From Immersiella caudata (Eukaryota > Ascomycota > Sordariomycetes > Sordariales > Lasiosphaeriaceae), in assembly GCA_030512335.1 (NCBI GenBank), contig JAULSU010000003.1, positions 5,952,001 through 6,016,000 of the forward strand: DNA of 64,000 nt. The letters run 5' to 3'. The position numbers and the translations under genes are program-made. The notes beneath the pieces are model-generated. The model was given only the letters and a program-made list of their open reading frames with translations, searched no databases and was not told the DNA's origin. Positions 29,074 to 38,464 of the stretch are shown here, piece after piece. The stretch's first letter is position 1; every line of letters begins with the position of its first letter.

Positions 29074-30716
29074 GGCGCCGCGGGGAGGAGGGGAATGGAA
29101 ATGGGAATGAGAAAGGTGGATGAAGCTGACGATAGTTGTCAATTCACATGCTGGGCGGGTTGCGGCGGTTTTGAGGAAGGCGCGCACCCCTGTCGGCAGT
29201 GCACACCACGAGATCCGCCCGGGGCGTCAGCAAACGTCGGGTGTAGCTGGGCGCGTTAGTTATCAAGATTACCCCGCAGCAGTAAGGCAAAGACACAGTG
29301 GGCGGCGACTAGGATCCCAGGCAACTGCTGGCCTATGGGGTGGCATGACGACAGCCCGATCGCTCGGCGGAATTGGCGGTCTGGGTCATTCCTCGCTCCC
29401 ACATGAGAGACAGCGGAAAGGGTGGTGGGGGACAATTGGAGGCCGCTGCACCCTCATTTTGCGATACCTGCAGCTCGCATCCCGAGACCTCGATCGTGGC
29501 GTATTAGCTTGCGGAGACTGTGGAATCACGAGCACAGATCGAACGGAGAAGTTCGACCTGGAGAGCTCAGGAATGCAGCGGGAGGTTCTCGATGGGGACG
29601 AGCCGCGGAACGAGCGCTGGGCATCTGCGCGAAAGTGGGTCTCCAGCACCTGAAATCCTTGGAGCGGTCTGGCCGCCGCGTTCGCCTTCTGAATTTCCCC
29701 ATTGGCCAAGCATGGCGAATCTCAACACCATCTCCTGACCTCCACCCTTCCCTCCGGCTCAGTGCACCGCGGCCATCGCGATCCCGTATTTGATAGAAGC
29801 GCAATCAGGCCATTCGTTCTTGCCCTTTCCTTTTGCATTGACTTTGCGGCAGCCTTCAACCCAAAGCTTCCATTCAATGCTCTGCCAGAGCTGGAAAATG
29901 GCGGCGCATGATTGGCGGGGCTGAGGAAATGTGGGGGCGCTCCCTGGCAACACCACAAAGGGGCTCATCAATACCAAGATTTTGTCTTCAGTGAACAAGG
30001 ACAGCTCTGAGAAAGAGGTCATTGAGCCTGCTGAGGCTTCCATGTCAAGCCAAGCTTCGATCTATAGTTGTCTTGTTCCCCAGCGCTGCACCCACTCAGT
30101 TTTTGCAGGCACACGATTGCTCTGGTGATTCATGGGCTGCAGCAGGCACTTATTGTCGCGGGCGTTGTCCCCTTCGAGTCCCAACGCTCATGTAGCAATC
30201 GTTCGAGTCTTGCATCCAACATCTACATAGAGATTTGTTCGAGTCCATGTCGCATTGAGGCTGCTACACCTTCAAGGATGCTTTCATGGAAGAGACGGGG
30301 TTGCTTGCCGATAGCGCCTTATTGCCTTAGTGCCTTGCGTCTTCAATGCACTTTTGTTGTCGAGGTCAAAGTTTTGGGTTCCAGGAATAAGTAAGTGGCA
30401 TGCGTGGCAAATCGGATAATTCAATACCATAACAGGTCTTTCCTCACGGGAAAGCTTGATCCGCTCTGAGGATGGCGAGCTAGCTCTAGCTCCCTCATCG
30501 AATTGATCCTTGTCGCCATCGGAGCCTGGGGCGTGGAGAACAGAGTCCACAAAGACGCTGGACTGGCATATAATCCTGGGGAGAATTTCTTCACGAACCT
30601 TGCACTTGACCAGCATCCTTCATCGTGCACAATCTTTGTCAGAAGCCTCACATCACGTCAATTGCACATTAATTCACGTGACATTGCCCCTGAATCGCTT
30701 AAAATCAGCAGCAACA
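29074..30716. other. Divergent intergenic region
   Basis: About 1.6 kb between the antiporter and the kinase-like gene, which are transcribed away from each other. Open frames exist, but none has motifs or signals. It holds the two promoters. Confidence 0.4.
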
Positions 30717-33635
30717 ATGTCAAAGGAAACAGGAGAAAACCCCAACGGAGAGGTCAACGGTGAGGCGAAGTCGGTCACCCGCTCTCCGAGGCGGTCCCCA
30801 AAAGATGAAAAGCCTGCTGTGGACCCCAGCAAGGTCTACAATATTGCCTTCACCACACTTGCCTTCCCCGACGGCGAAGGCGTAGCCCAATGCCTCTTCG
30901 TCAAGCCTCTCGGCCAAGGAAACCAGGGCGCCGCGCAGCTCGTCGTCCGGTTGGCCGACGAGAACGACAACAGCGGTAAGGGAGACATGGCTTACGTCCG
31001 CAAGGTGCACCGTCCCCCCACCGAAGACAAAAGGCGTGACGTGAAGGAGTCTACGATCGCCGCAGCGCTCCGCGACAAAGATTCGGGCGAGGGATGGACC
31101 GATTCACCCGGCCGATTCACCCGGCTCCTCGAAACCAACAACGTTCGCATCGAGGGAGAAGACGGCACCGAGCTCTGGTCTCGTGAGACGTACTGGAGCT
31201 TCTACAACGCGGGAACCGCCGCCTTTTGGTTTTGGGGCCGCGAGAGGGACTTCGTCCGGCCTCCCATCCCCTTCATCGCCAAGTACATGAAGCAGCTGTG
31301 TGCCACGATTCGCTATTTTCGCAACAATGGCATAAAGCAAGTCTACCACCAGGACCTGCACATGAACAATGTGTTGCTCCATTGGGCGCCCACAAGAATC
31401 CTCCCGGACGCTTACGTCTGCGATTTTGGCCACGCTAGCTGGCACGCAACGGCAAAAGTTTCCAAGGAATCGGACGACGTCGAGAGAATCGCTGAGCAGT
31501 TTGAGGTTCTCATGAAGGTCAGCGATGTGGACCCGAAATCAGACGCCATGAAGCTGCTCTACGAAACCTACCTGATCTTGTTGGGCTATGTCACGAAGTC
31601 CAGGACCCGTGAGATTGTGTCAGACGAGTGGGACGTGTTAGTCAACCATCTTGCCGAGGTGGAGACGAAGACGCTGTCCATGGTGGACTTGGAAGAAATG
31701 GAAGCCACGCTCAAGCCTATCAGGGACTACGCCGAGGCCAACGACGCCCTGAAAAAGCCGTGGGAGGTCATCGCCGATAACCCCGAAGAGGCGAGAAAGC
31801 AAGCCATTGACGCCAAGATCTTCGGCCCGTGGTTCCTTGTTCAGAAAGGCCAGACCGTCTATGGAGAGACGGAACGAAATGGTGTCCAAGACGGTGTGGA
31901 CATATTGTACCATGGCGAAAACGACGGCAAACCACCCAAGAGATTGAGGGCTGCTCACGACAGACATCGAGAAGGCCGCAGACTCTGGAATCTCCGAGGG
32001 GGTCCTGGACCTGACTCGGATGACGAGCTGATCGACTACGATGAGGGTGACTTCGATGATGACGATGAGGATGAGGACGGCGTTCCATATACTGGGCCTG
32101 ATTCCGACGATGATCTGAGTGGAGAGTCGTTTAACTGCAAAAACGGCCATCTTAAACCACTCGTCCAAGAAGCTGGTCGGTGGATAAATGGTGTATACGT
32201 GCCACGGGACAAGATCAAGAAGTGTTCCAAAATGTCGACAAAGCCTAAGACTCCGGAGATGGCCTCGGATGAAACTGAAATGAAGGAAGAAAGGGAGAGC
32301 CCGGATGGAACCAAAATAAAGATAGAGGGGGAGAGCCCGCAATACAAGATGGTAAACGGGATGATGATCATGACCAATATCCCGCTTCCAACGAAACTCA
32401 CTATAGCCGACATTGCAAGGGAGGTCGAGGAAAGGAAAAGGATGGAGCAGCAGGAGAAGAGGAAGCAGCAAATCAAGCAAAAGAGACGGAAACCCTTTCG
32501 CGGGGAGTCCATGGACGATTACGCTGGTCGGAAGACGGCGGACAAGGATGGTGACTTTAGGGGCTTCGATGGACGGAAGATCAAGAAGGAGAAGCAGCCA
32601 GTCATCGTCAACCCCGACAAGGGTGTGATATTCGATGTCGATGCCAACTCGCATGAACCGTTCCAGCCTAGCAACAAGCAGAAGTCACCGGCGGCGAAAA
32701 GGCCCACGTCTCCTCAAAGGGCCCGGAAGGCGAGCACTCGCATCACGGGCAGCCAGGCTGTCAGTGCGCGGTCAATGGGCACCCAGACGAACGACACTCA
32801 AACAAGGAGTACTCGTTCGTTTGGTACTCAGACAACACCCCACCCGACAAAGACCTCTGCCAAAACTTCCAGAAATATGAAGGCCCGTGAGGAGGACTCT
32901 GGTCAAGAGGAGCGTCCAACGAAAAGGGAGAAGACTCCAACCCCAAGAACACCGCACACGACTGGAAGGAAGACGGCTAAGGCTGCTGCTGCTGCTGTTG
33001 TTGTTGCTCGGGACGAAGATGAGGAGGAGGTGCAGGAGGAGAAGGGGGAGGGAAAGAGGGAGAAAGAGCAAAAGTCTGAACCACCAGCCGACTCGGGGAA
33101 CAAGAAGACGACCCGCTCCAAGACAGCCGCCGCCGAGGCAGAGAAAAAGGCAGAGGATGACGACTCCGCTGAGGACGATGAGCCGGCAGCCAAGTCCAAA
33201 AAGACATCGGCCTCAAAAGAAGCCACCAAGGCCACAAAGAGAACGACACGGGCCGACGACGACGTCTCTGAGGACGACAAGCTGCCAGCCAAGAAGGGCA
33301 AAGAGACCCTGGCGGCCGCAAAGGAAGCCACTAGCTCCAGCAAGAGAAAGGCGCAGGACAAGGCCACAGATGATTCTTCATCGTTGTCGGAACTTGACTC
33401 GGATGATGCGGAGCAGCCAACAGCCAAGAAGCAAAAAACGGCTGCGAAGCCTACTGCGAAGAAGACGGCTGCAAAGGAGACAAGCAGCGCCAAGAAGACG
33501 ACGTCCGGCTGGGCGGATGCAGTCGCAGCTGAAAAGCCAAAAACTTCGAGAGCTCGTCATGGGCCGAACTGTGTCACTCGTAGACGGCATGGTAGTTGTG
33601 AGGTTTGCGATGCGGGGCAGGATGAGGATGCTTGA
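30717..33635 (+). CDS. Fungal kinase-like protein with long charged disordered tail
   Basis: Using the ATG at 30717 (MSKETGENPNG), the protein has 972 residues; the frame extends upstream to 30510 without family sequence. A protein-kinase fold is recognisable: a glycine loop LGQGNQGA (about residues 65-72), a Lys in MAYVRKV (about 96), a Glu in VKESTIAA (about 111), a catalytic loop YHQDLHMNNVLL (about 210-221, HQD instead of HRD, Asp and Asn kept) and DFG in VCDFGHAS (about 236-238). It therefore keeps the residues needed for catalysis. After about residue 400 the chain turns low-complexity: an acidic block (DEGDFDDDDEDEDG, about 445-460), KxKxE motifs, repeats of the GTQT type (ARSMGTQTNDTQTRSTRSFG) and a long Lys/Ala/Ser/Glu-rich tail like histone H1, ending with a His/Cys patch (RHGPNC, HGSCEVC). 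The tail suggests a nuclear or chromatin location (inference). Confidence 0.75.
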   Translation: MSKETGENPNGEVNGEAKSVTRSPRRSPKDEKPAVDPSKVYNIAFTTLAFPDGEGVAQCLFVKPLGQGNQGAAQLVVRLADENDNSGKGDMAYVRKVHRPPTEDKRRDVKESTIAAALRDKDSGEGWTDSPGRFTRLLETNNVRIEGEDGTELWSRETYWSFYNAGTAAFWFWGRERDFVRPPIPFIAKYMKQLCATIRYFRNNGIKQVYHQDLHMNNVLLHWAPTRILPDAYVCDFGHASWHATAKVSKESDDVERIAEQFEVLMKVSDVDPKSDAMKLLYETYLILLGYVTKSRTREIVSDEWDVLVNHLAEVETKTLSMVDLEEMEATLKPIRDYAEANDALKKPWEVIADNPEEARKQAIDAKIFGPWFLVQKGQTVYGETERNGVQDGVDILYHGENDGKPPKRLRAAHDRHREGRRLWNLRGGPGPDSDDELIDYDEGDFDDDDEDEDGVPYTGPDSDDDLSGESFNCKNGHLKPLVQEAGRWINGVYVPRDKIKKCSKMSTKPKTPEMASDETEMKEERESPDGTKIKIEGESPQYKMVNGMMIMTNIPLPTKLTIADIAREVEERKRMEQQEKRKQQIKQKRRKPFRGESMDDYAGRKTADKDGDFRGFDGRKIKKEKQPVIVNPDKGVIFDVDANSHEPFQPSNKQKSPAAKRPTSPQRARKASTRITGSQAVSARSMGTQTNDTQTRSTRSFGTQTTPHPTKTSAKTSRNMKAREEDSGQEERPTKREKTPTPRTPHTTGRKTAKAAAAAVVVARDEDEEEVQEEKGEGKREKEQKSEPPADSGNKKTTRSKTAAAEAEKKAEDDDSAEDDEPAAKSKKTSASKEATKATKRTTRADDDVSEDDKLPAKKGKETLAAAKEATSSSKRKAQDKATDDSSSLSELDSDDAEQPTAKKQKTAAKPTAKKTAAKETSSAKKTTSGWADAVAAEKPKTSRARHGPNCVTRRRHGSCEVCDAGQDEDA

Positions 33636-34312
33636 TGGCCACGGTGGTGTGATGAGGGTGGGGTCATGAGCCGGGGGGGGGATCGGTTTTCCTTTGTTGG
33701 ATAGCTGCACGTTTTCTAGGTTTCCTTTCGGTCTTTGGGCGAGAGTTGGGTGATTTGCTGGTTTCCTTTGTTCGGTGTCAGCTTCAATACCTGTAGTTTT
33801 TTTTGAGTGGAATATGGAAGTCTTACGCTCGGCAGGTACCGAGAGCGCTGCGGAAAAATGAGATCACGTCTTGTCAACTACCGCGCTCCTGGAGGCTCAG
33901 CCACTAGATGAAACGGCGACCAGTTGCGCGCCGAGTATTTCTTGCGCCCGGATTGTGACTGTTTGGCTGATGCCAGATGCCAATTGAGAATTGACATCAG
34001 TACGGCGCTTTGGCTTTCGACGACCCTTGAAATGCTGTTGGCGGGCGTCGGTGGATGGCGGCTGCGAAGTGTGGGGCTACAAGAAATGTTGGCGCTCATA
34101 GGGGCTTCTGATTGGTGGGAATCTCCGCGTAGTGGAGCAGTGGACACTACACCACCTTTTCTTCATCCCCAAATCTAGCGCCTGCCTGAGAGAGGAACCT
34201 TAGCCTCCACTTTCGCGTCGCCAACAGGACGAGACAGTGCGTCCACTACTGTGCCCGACGACAACACTAGCGTGAAGCTACATGCGACTTCTCCGACCAG
34301 CCAAAGTACAGA
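33636..34312. other. Intergenic, no gene seen
   Basis: 3' flank of the kinase-like gene, with nothing recognised on either strand. Confidence 0.4.
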
Positions 34313-34411
34313 ACTGGTGTACCTGTAGCATAAATGGTAATGCGAAGAAATACCGGCACGTCATACGTGGATACCGAAGGTGCAGGTTCGAGTCCAGCCC
34401 AGTGCACCAGT
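34313..34411 (+). other. tRNA-like element with A and B boxes (tRNA relic?)
   Basis: An A-box-like sequence TAGCATAAATGG (34326-34337) is followed by a perfect B box GGTTCGAGTCC (34385-34395), with the spacing of an intron-bearing tRNA gene. The ends pair: ACTGGTGTAC (34313-34322) with GTGCACCAGT (34402-34411). In the middle, CACGTCATACGTG forms a small hairpin. However, the T-stem has an A-A mismatch and three extra bases separate it from the acceptor-like strand, so no clean cloverleaf or anticodon can be set. It is most likely a mutated tRNA gene or a tRNA-derived SINE head. A T5 run lies further on at about 34459. Confidence 0.4.
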
Positions 34412-34603
34412 CCTGTCTGGGCCTGGGGGGGGTTTCATTCCATCCTCACTCACATCTTTTTGTTCCATCTCATGAGACTTGATTCGGGTCAGCCAGCATT
34501 GGTCAGGCGGCCGGCCACTCGATCGGAAATGCGGTTCGGGCCGCCCAAGGTTCCACATCCCAAGCCAGGGCGCTGCTTACACAGATCAGTCGAGGTGCCG
34601 ACA

Positions 34604-34912
34604 TCACACTACGCAGAACAATAACAGTCTATCATTCCTCAGATCCTGCAACGGCCAGACGAGACGCAGACGAAGTTTACGGTTGCTCAAATGCATTACC
34701 AGAGACCAAGTCTCTCGTGGTCCGGGCTTGGCTACGTCGGGGCCGACGCCCCAGACAATGGCGACATCGCGGGGCTGCTGAGAAAGGTAAGTGAAGTTTG
34801 CGACGGAGTCCTCGCCGACTCTGATGACAGGGGGGATGGTGAGGTCGGAGACTTTGGCCTCGGCGACGGTGAAGAGGCGGATGGCCGTGGAGAGGAAGGT
34901 TGAGACGCGCAT
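34604..34912 (-). pseudogene. Truncated NIS1-like secreted protein gene
   Basis: The ATG at 34912 starts a signal-like N-terminus (MRVSTFLSTAIRLFTVAEA). The following part has the beta-strand pattern of fungal NIS1-family secreted proteins: KVSDLTIPPVIRVGED, NFTYLSQQ and DVAIVWGVGPD. NIS1 proteins are small secreted fungal effector-like proteins of roughly 140-160 residues. Here the family sequence stops after about 68 residues. A GT...GCAG intron can be drawn next, but what follows is only a dozen unrelated codons before the stop, about 190 bp from the tRNA-like element. The core and C-terminal half are missing, so I treat it as a truncated gene. Confidence 0.4.
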
Positions 34913-35944
34913 GGTGGGCTGTGGCTTGCTGTGAATGGACGTCGAGTTGGATGCGATGATACTTCCGAACTTCTAATCACGACAAATGAACGAAGTCGGT
35001 CAATCTTACAGTAGTTGCAGACTCGCAGCATCTCCTCAATCACATCATATCATTAGCTCCCCCTAAATGTCGTGAGGCTCATCCCACAATGCCGTCGGAG
35101 TCCTTCGCAGCCGCCTCGCCACCCGCTACAGCGGGTTGCGGGTCGCACCCGAGAAATGGAAAGGCATTTTTTCTGGATAGCGACATTAGAAAGTTACCAA
35201 CGGCTGTCAGTAATTAACTTTCCAGTGGTTTACAATACGTATTTCTTCCTAATGCTATCTTGATCAAATTTCCCGGGCACACGAAGGATTCTGCCCAAGT
35301 CGCTGGAGGATCGATCGCTGGGGCTGTGCTGACTGATTGGCAGGTGGACCCACAATTTCGGTCTCGGGATACAGCCAGCTTCTGAATGTGCAGCGGAAGA
35401 TTGCCGTTATGGTCTTTCTATTAGAAGGTTTGCGATCTATATGGGTGCAGGCGGTGCTGGTAAACGCAGCCGCCCCTTCAAAGCAACCCAGACACGGCCT
35501 GCTCCGGTCTGCACGGCCACCTCTCGACCAGAGAAGTTAGTTATTTCTCCACCATAAGCAACCAGAATCTGAGCTCGTTATGAACTCCTCAAACTGTTCC
35601 AGCTCATTTGATTCTAACTGCCAAATAAAATGCGCCCGGTACCGAATACTAGTGTCGCTGACATAGCCCGAGTCTCCACCAACTCGGTAGAGGATCGGTG
35701 TGATGCGAGGTTCTGGAGCCTTCTATGTCACATTGTTGGCTTCTAGTGCTACAACGTGGGACTGACACGTTGCGGCTAAAAATACTGACCACGTGCAGGT
35801 TGATCATGTACTTTGGTTGTTGAAAAGATTTCTCGTGCTGTAGAGGGTGAGTGAACGCTCCTTATAAATCGATTTTAAGGACTTCACTAAACCTCGTGGT
35901 TCTACATACGCGCCTTTACTGGCGACTTGGCCTTTGGATTTTGG

Positions 35945-35967
35945 ATTTATGGCTTGAAGCCATAAAT
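35945..35967. repeat. Inverted repeat, 11-bp arms, 1-nt spacer
   Basis: ATTTATGGCTT and its complement AAGCCATAAAT are separated by a single G. This makes a perfect near-palindrome of 23 bp inside the AT-rich segment. Confidence 0.8.
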
Positions 35968-36862
35968 AAACGCAATGCATCAAAAGCACGACCTGGCCTC
36001 TCTGCAACTTTGTGGGTTGTCTGGTACTTACCCACAACCCCTAACGGGAAGGGTGTTCATCGGATTCTAGGTAGTTGCCCCATGCCTGACTCTCCAACGA
36101 CTTGTGTCGACTTTAATACAAATGAATCATTGTGTCAATGGCATTGCCAGCTGTATGCCCGATAAATCTCGCTGGGGTGATACCTGGGTGGCAGATATGC
36201 CAGCTCCCCCAACTGTTGGCAGAAAACTTCGAGTCTCTACGGGTTACAGATGCTGGGAGCTATAAACTTCTAGGTAGCAGGGCTGAGTTGTGTGAATTAT
36301 GCGGGGGCTGACACAATAGTTGTGAACCAAAACCCAGCTGTTTTCATGTATACCCAACCACAGTGCTATTGTGTCTGAAACAAAGAAAAACAAATCACAA
36401 TGTCCAAAGCTGCAGTTCAACAATGGAGGCAATGGCTGAGCATCATGCCAGATATACTCGTTTTATTTGACTGTCATCACTGTGGCATATACATTGAGCT
36501 GGCTGAAATGTGACCCTCATGGCCTGTTTGTGGAAAAAGTCCAAGTCGGGTTGTTTTTCACTCATCAATTGCAGTGGTTCATGTTTAGCACTTGGAAGGG
36601 CCTCAGGGAAACTCTACGGTGAAATTCTGTTAATATCAGGTGTATACAGGTTGCTTAATGTTGACTCCGCGATCTGAGTCGTGACCGCCTCTGTCGAAAA
36701 AAGGGGGTTCCATTTATGTTTTTTTTTCTACGCGTCTGTTTTGTTTAGATCCGCTTGGCACCTTGCCATCGATTCGAAGTGACAATAGTGCAGCCTGTTA
36801 AATTTTAGCCTCTGAGAGCGCTAAAGAGGCCCTGTATTTACACGGCCTGCCAGTGAGGAAGG

Positions 36863-36916
36863 CACTGGGTACCCTGCACCCACTGGGTACCCTGCACCTC
36901 CTGCGTACCCTGCACC
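36863..36916 (+). repeat. 18-bp tandem repeat, three copies
   Basis: CACTGGGTACCCTGCACC occurs twice exactly (36863, 36881), and a third copy beginning TCCTGC follows at 36899. Confidence 0.85.
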
Positions 36917-37107
36917 TGCAGCCACCACTCACTAGCCACAATGTGGCTTCGAACCTTCTGGAATCCAGAAGGCCTCAGGGCCTTCAGAGGGCCACAGAAG
37001 GCTCTGGAAGCCCACAGGCTTCCACAACCTTCTGAGGCCACATCAGCGATTACGAGGCCTGTGGAGAGCCTCCACCATACTATTCTATTATTGTATTAGT
37101 AGTAGAA

Positions 37108-37133
37108 AGCTCTGGAATTTCCATTCCAGAGCT
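37108..37133. repeat. Hairpin, 11-bp perfect arms
   Basis: AGCTCTGGAAT, loop TTCC, then ATTCCAGAGCT. The arms are perfect and the loop is four bases. Confidence 0.85.
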
Positions 37134-37770
37134 CTCACAGCCTATAACTAGCCATCTCCTCTCCTGTAGTTAGCTTTCCTCTTAAGCAAGCAATCTACTC
37201 CTTCAGTTGAGTACTGCTCACTGAAGCAAGCAATTCACAAGCAATACAGTTGTTTATTACAGTGCAGAGTTCACTGAAACCTTCTGTTTTACAGCGTATA
37301 GTTCGCTGTAACTTGTCTTTTAGGCTCTGTAGTACAGGCCTTCGTTTGCTTCCTTCAGCACCTTAGTAAGCTCTGCTGTCGTACCTTACAGCGCTCCTCC
37401 GGAGCACTGTACTCGCATTTCTTCCCCTGACCGGAGCACTGTAATACAGGCTCCCACAGGCTCTCAGGTGCTGTAATACAGGCCTGTAGAGTGCTACAAA
37501 GCAACACAGCCAAATAGGAAAACCTTGTTTATATCTGGTTCCAATGCCCTCGATTGCTGACGGATATCTCATCCGCTTTTTATGGCAACGTTTGTTTGCC
37601 TGTCACCGCTTGCAGCGGGAAATCTCAGCCGCACTCAGGGGAAAACGCCACCAAATCGCCCAGGCTCTGACCGAATTGGTCAGTCCTGAAGCCGCTGTGC
37701 TTAAAGTGGGGAACCCCATCCCAAGCGGAAAGAGTCGCCGTCGATCCCCCACCATTCGAGTGAATTTTGC

Positions 37771-37796
37771 ATCGCGCCCGACGCGTCGGGCGCGAT
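37771..37796. repeat. 26-bp perfect palindrome
   Basis: ATCGCGCCCGACG (37771-37783) is followed directly by its exact reverse complement CGTCGGGCGCGAT (37784-37796). It is GC-rich and stands at the right end of the AT-rich segment. Confidence 0.9.
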
Positions 37797-38464
37797 CGTC
37801 AAGGCGAAGCTTTCTGGTCAGCTTGGCGATATCGCGACCAAATCTCAGGCATGCTACGTCGTGGAGATCTGTTTTTCTTTCAGTTGTGTCGCTTCTGCAA
37901 GAACCGCACGGAGTCGTCGGCAAACAAACCCTCCTGACAGGTTGAGCGGCCCGAGGATCCGCACTGTGCTCGGGACCCACTCTTCGTGGCAGTCGAATGA
38001 CCTGAGGCATTCGTGTGAAGGTCCGCAAATTGCACACAGCGCTATTGACCCCTAGCGCAAACGCTTGCCCGTTCTCGGGTAGCTGTGGCTTCTGTAGCGT
38101 CCAAACTTGACTGTTTCCGACTCACCACACAAGGCAGCCCCGGGGACGAAGGAGCCGCCCAGCGGTTCGAGAACGACATCAAGCCAAGCTTCGGGGACCA
38201 CCCCTTGACGTGTTGTGTCACTCCCTCGCCCTCATTGGCTAGTCATTTTATCGTGAGATCTCTCAGGAATCAGCAACAAGCCGGAAGATGCCGCGGAGTT
38301 GACGATGCGTTGAATCTTTGAGCCTTTATTACCTTCTCGGCCACAGGCTAGTGCTCCTGGCTCTGGTCTTGCAAGCTGCCTTGCTGTCGTCTGTTGTCGA
38401 ATTGACTTCATCCCACTGTGTCGTTCTTTTGCAGAAGTCCATCACGTTCGTTACCACTCCTGCC

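Larger units (their letters stand above)
35044..38464. other. AT-richer, gene-free repeat-rich segment
   Basis: More than 3 kb without a credible gene. Base composition is visibly richer in A and T than the flanks up to about 37500. Short motifs recur (CTGTAATACAGGC twice at 37450-37490, CAAGCAA-type runs, CCTTCTGG/CCAGAAGG words near 36950-37030), and hairpins, a tandem repeat and a perfect palindrome are listed separately. The texture matches the residue of transposable elements, but no transposase or reverse transcriptase was found. Confidence 0.45.

Noticed and set aside
32903..33493. Long antisense frame opposite the kinase tail
   Set aside because: It is the mirror of a Lys/Glu/Ala-rich low-complexity region, which automatically opens the other frames.
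36853..37035. Open frame over the 18-bp tandem repeat (LGTLHP units)
   Set aside because: The repeat length is a multiple of three, which keeps the frame open; the rest looks like transposon-type low-complexity DNA.
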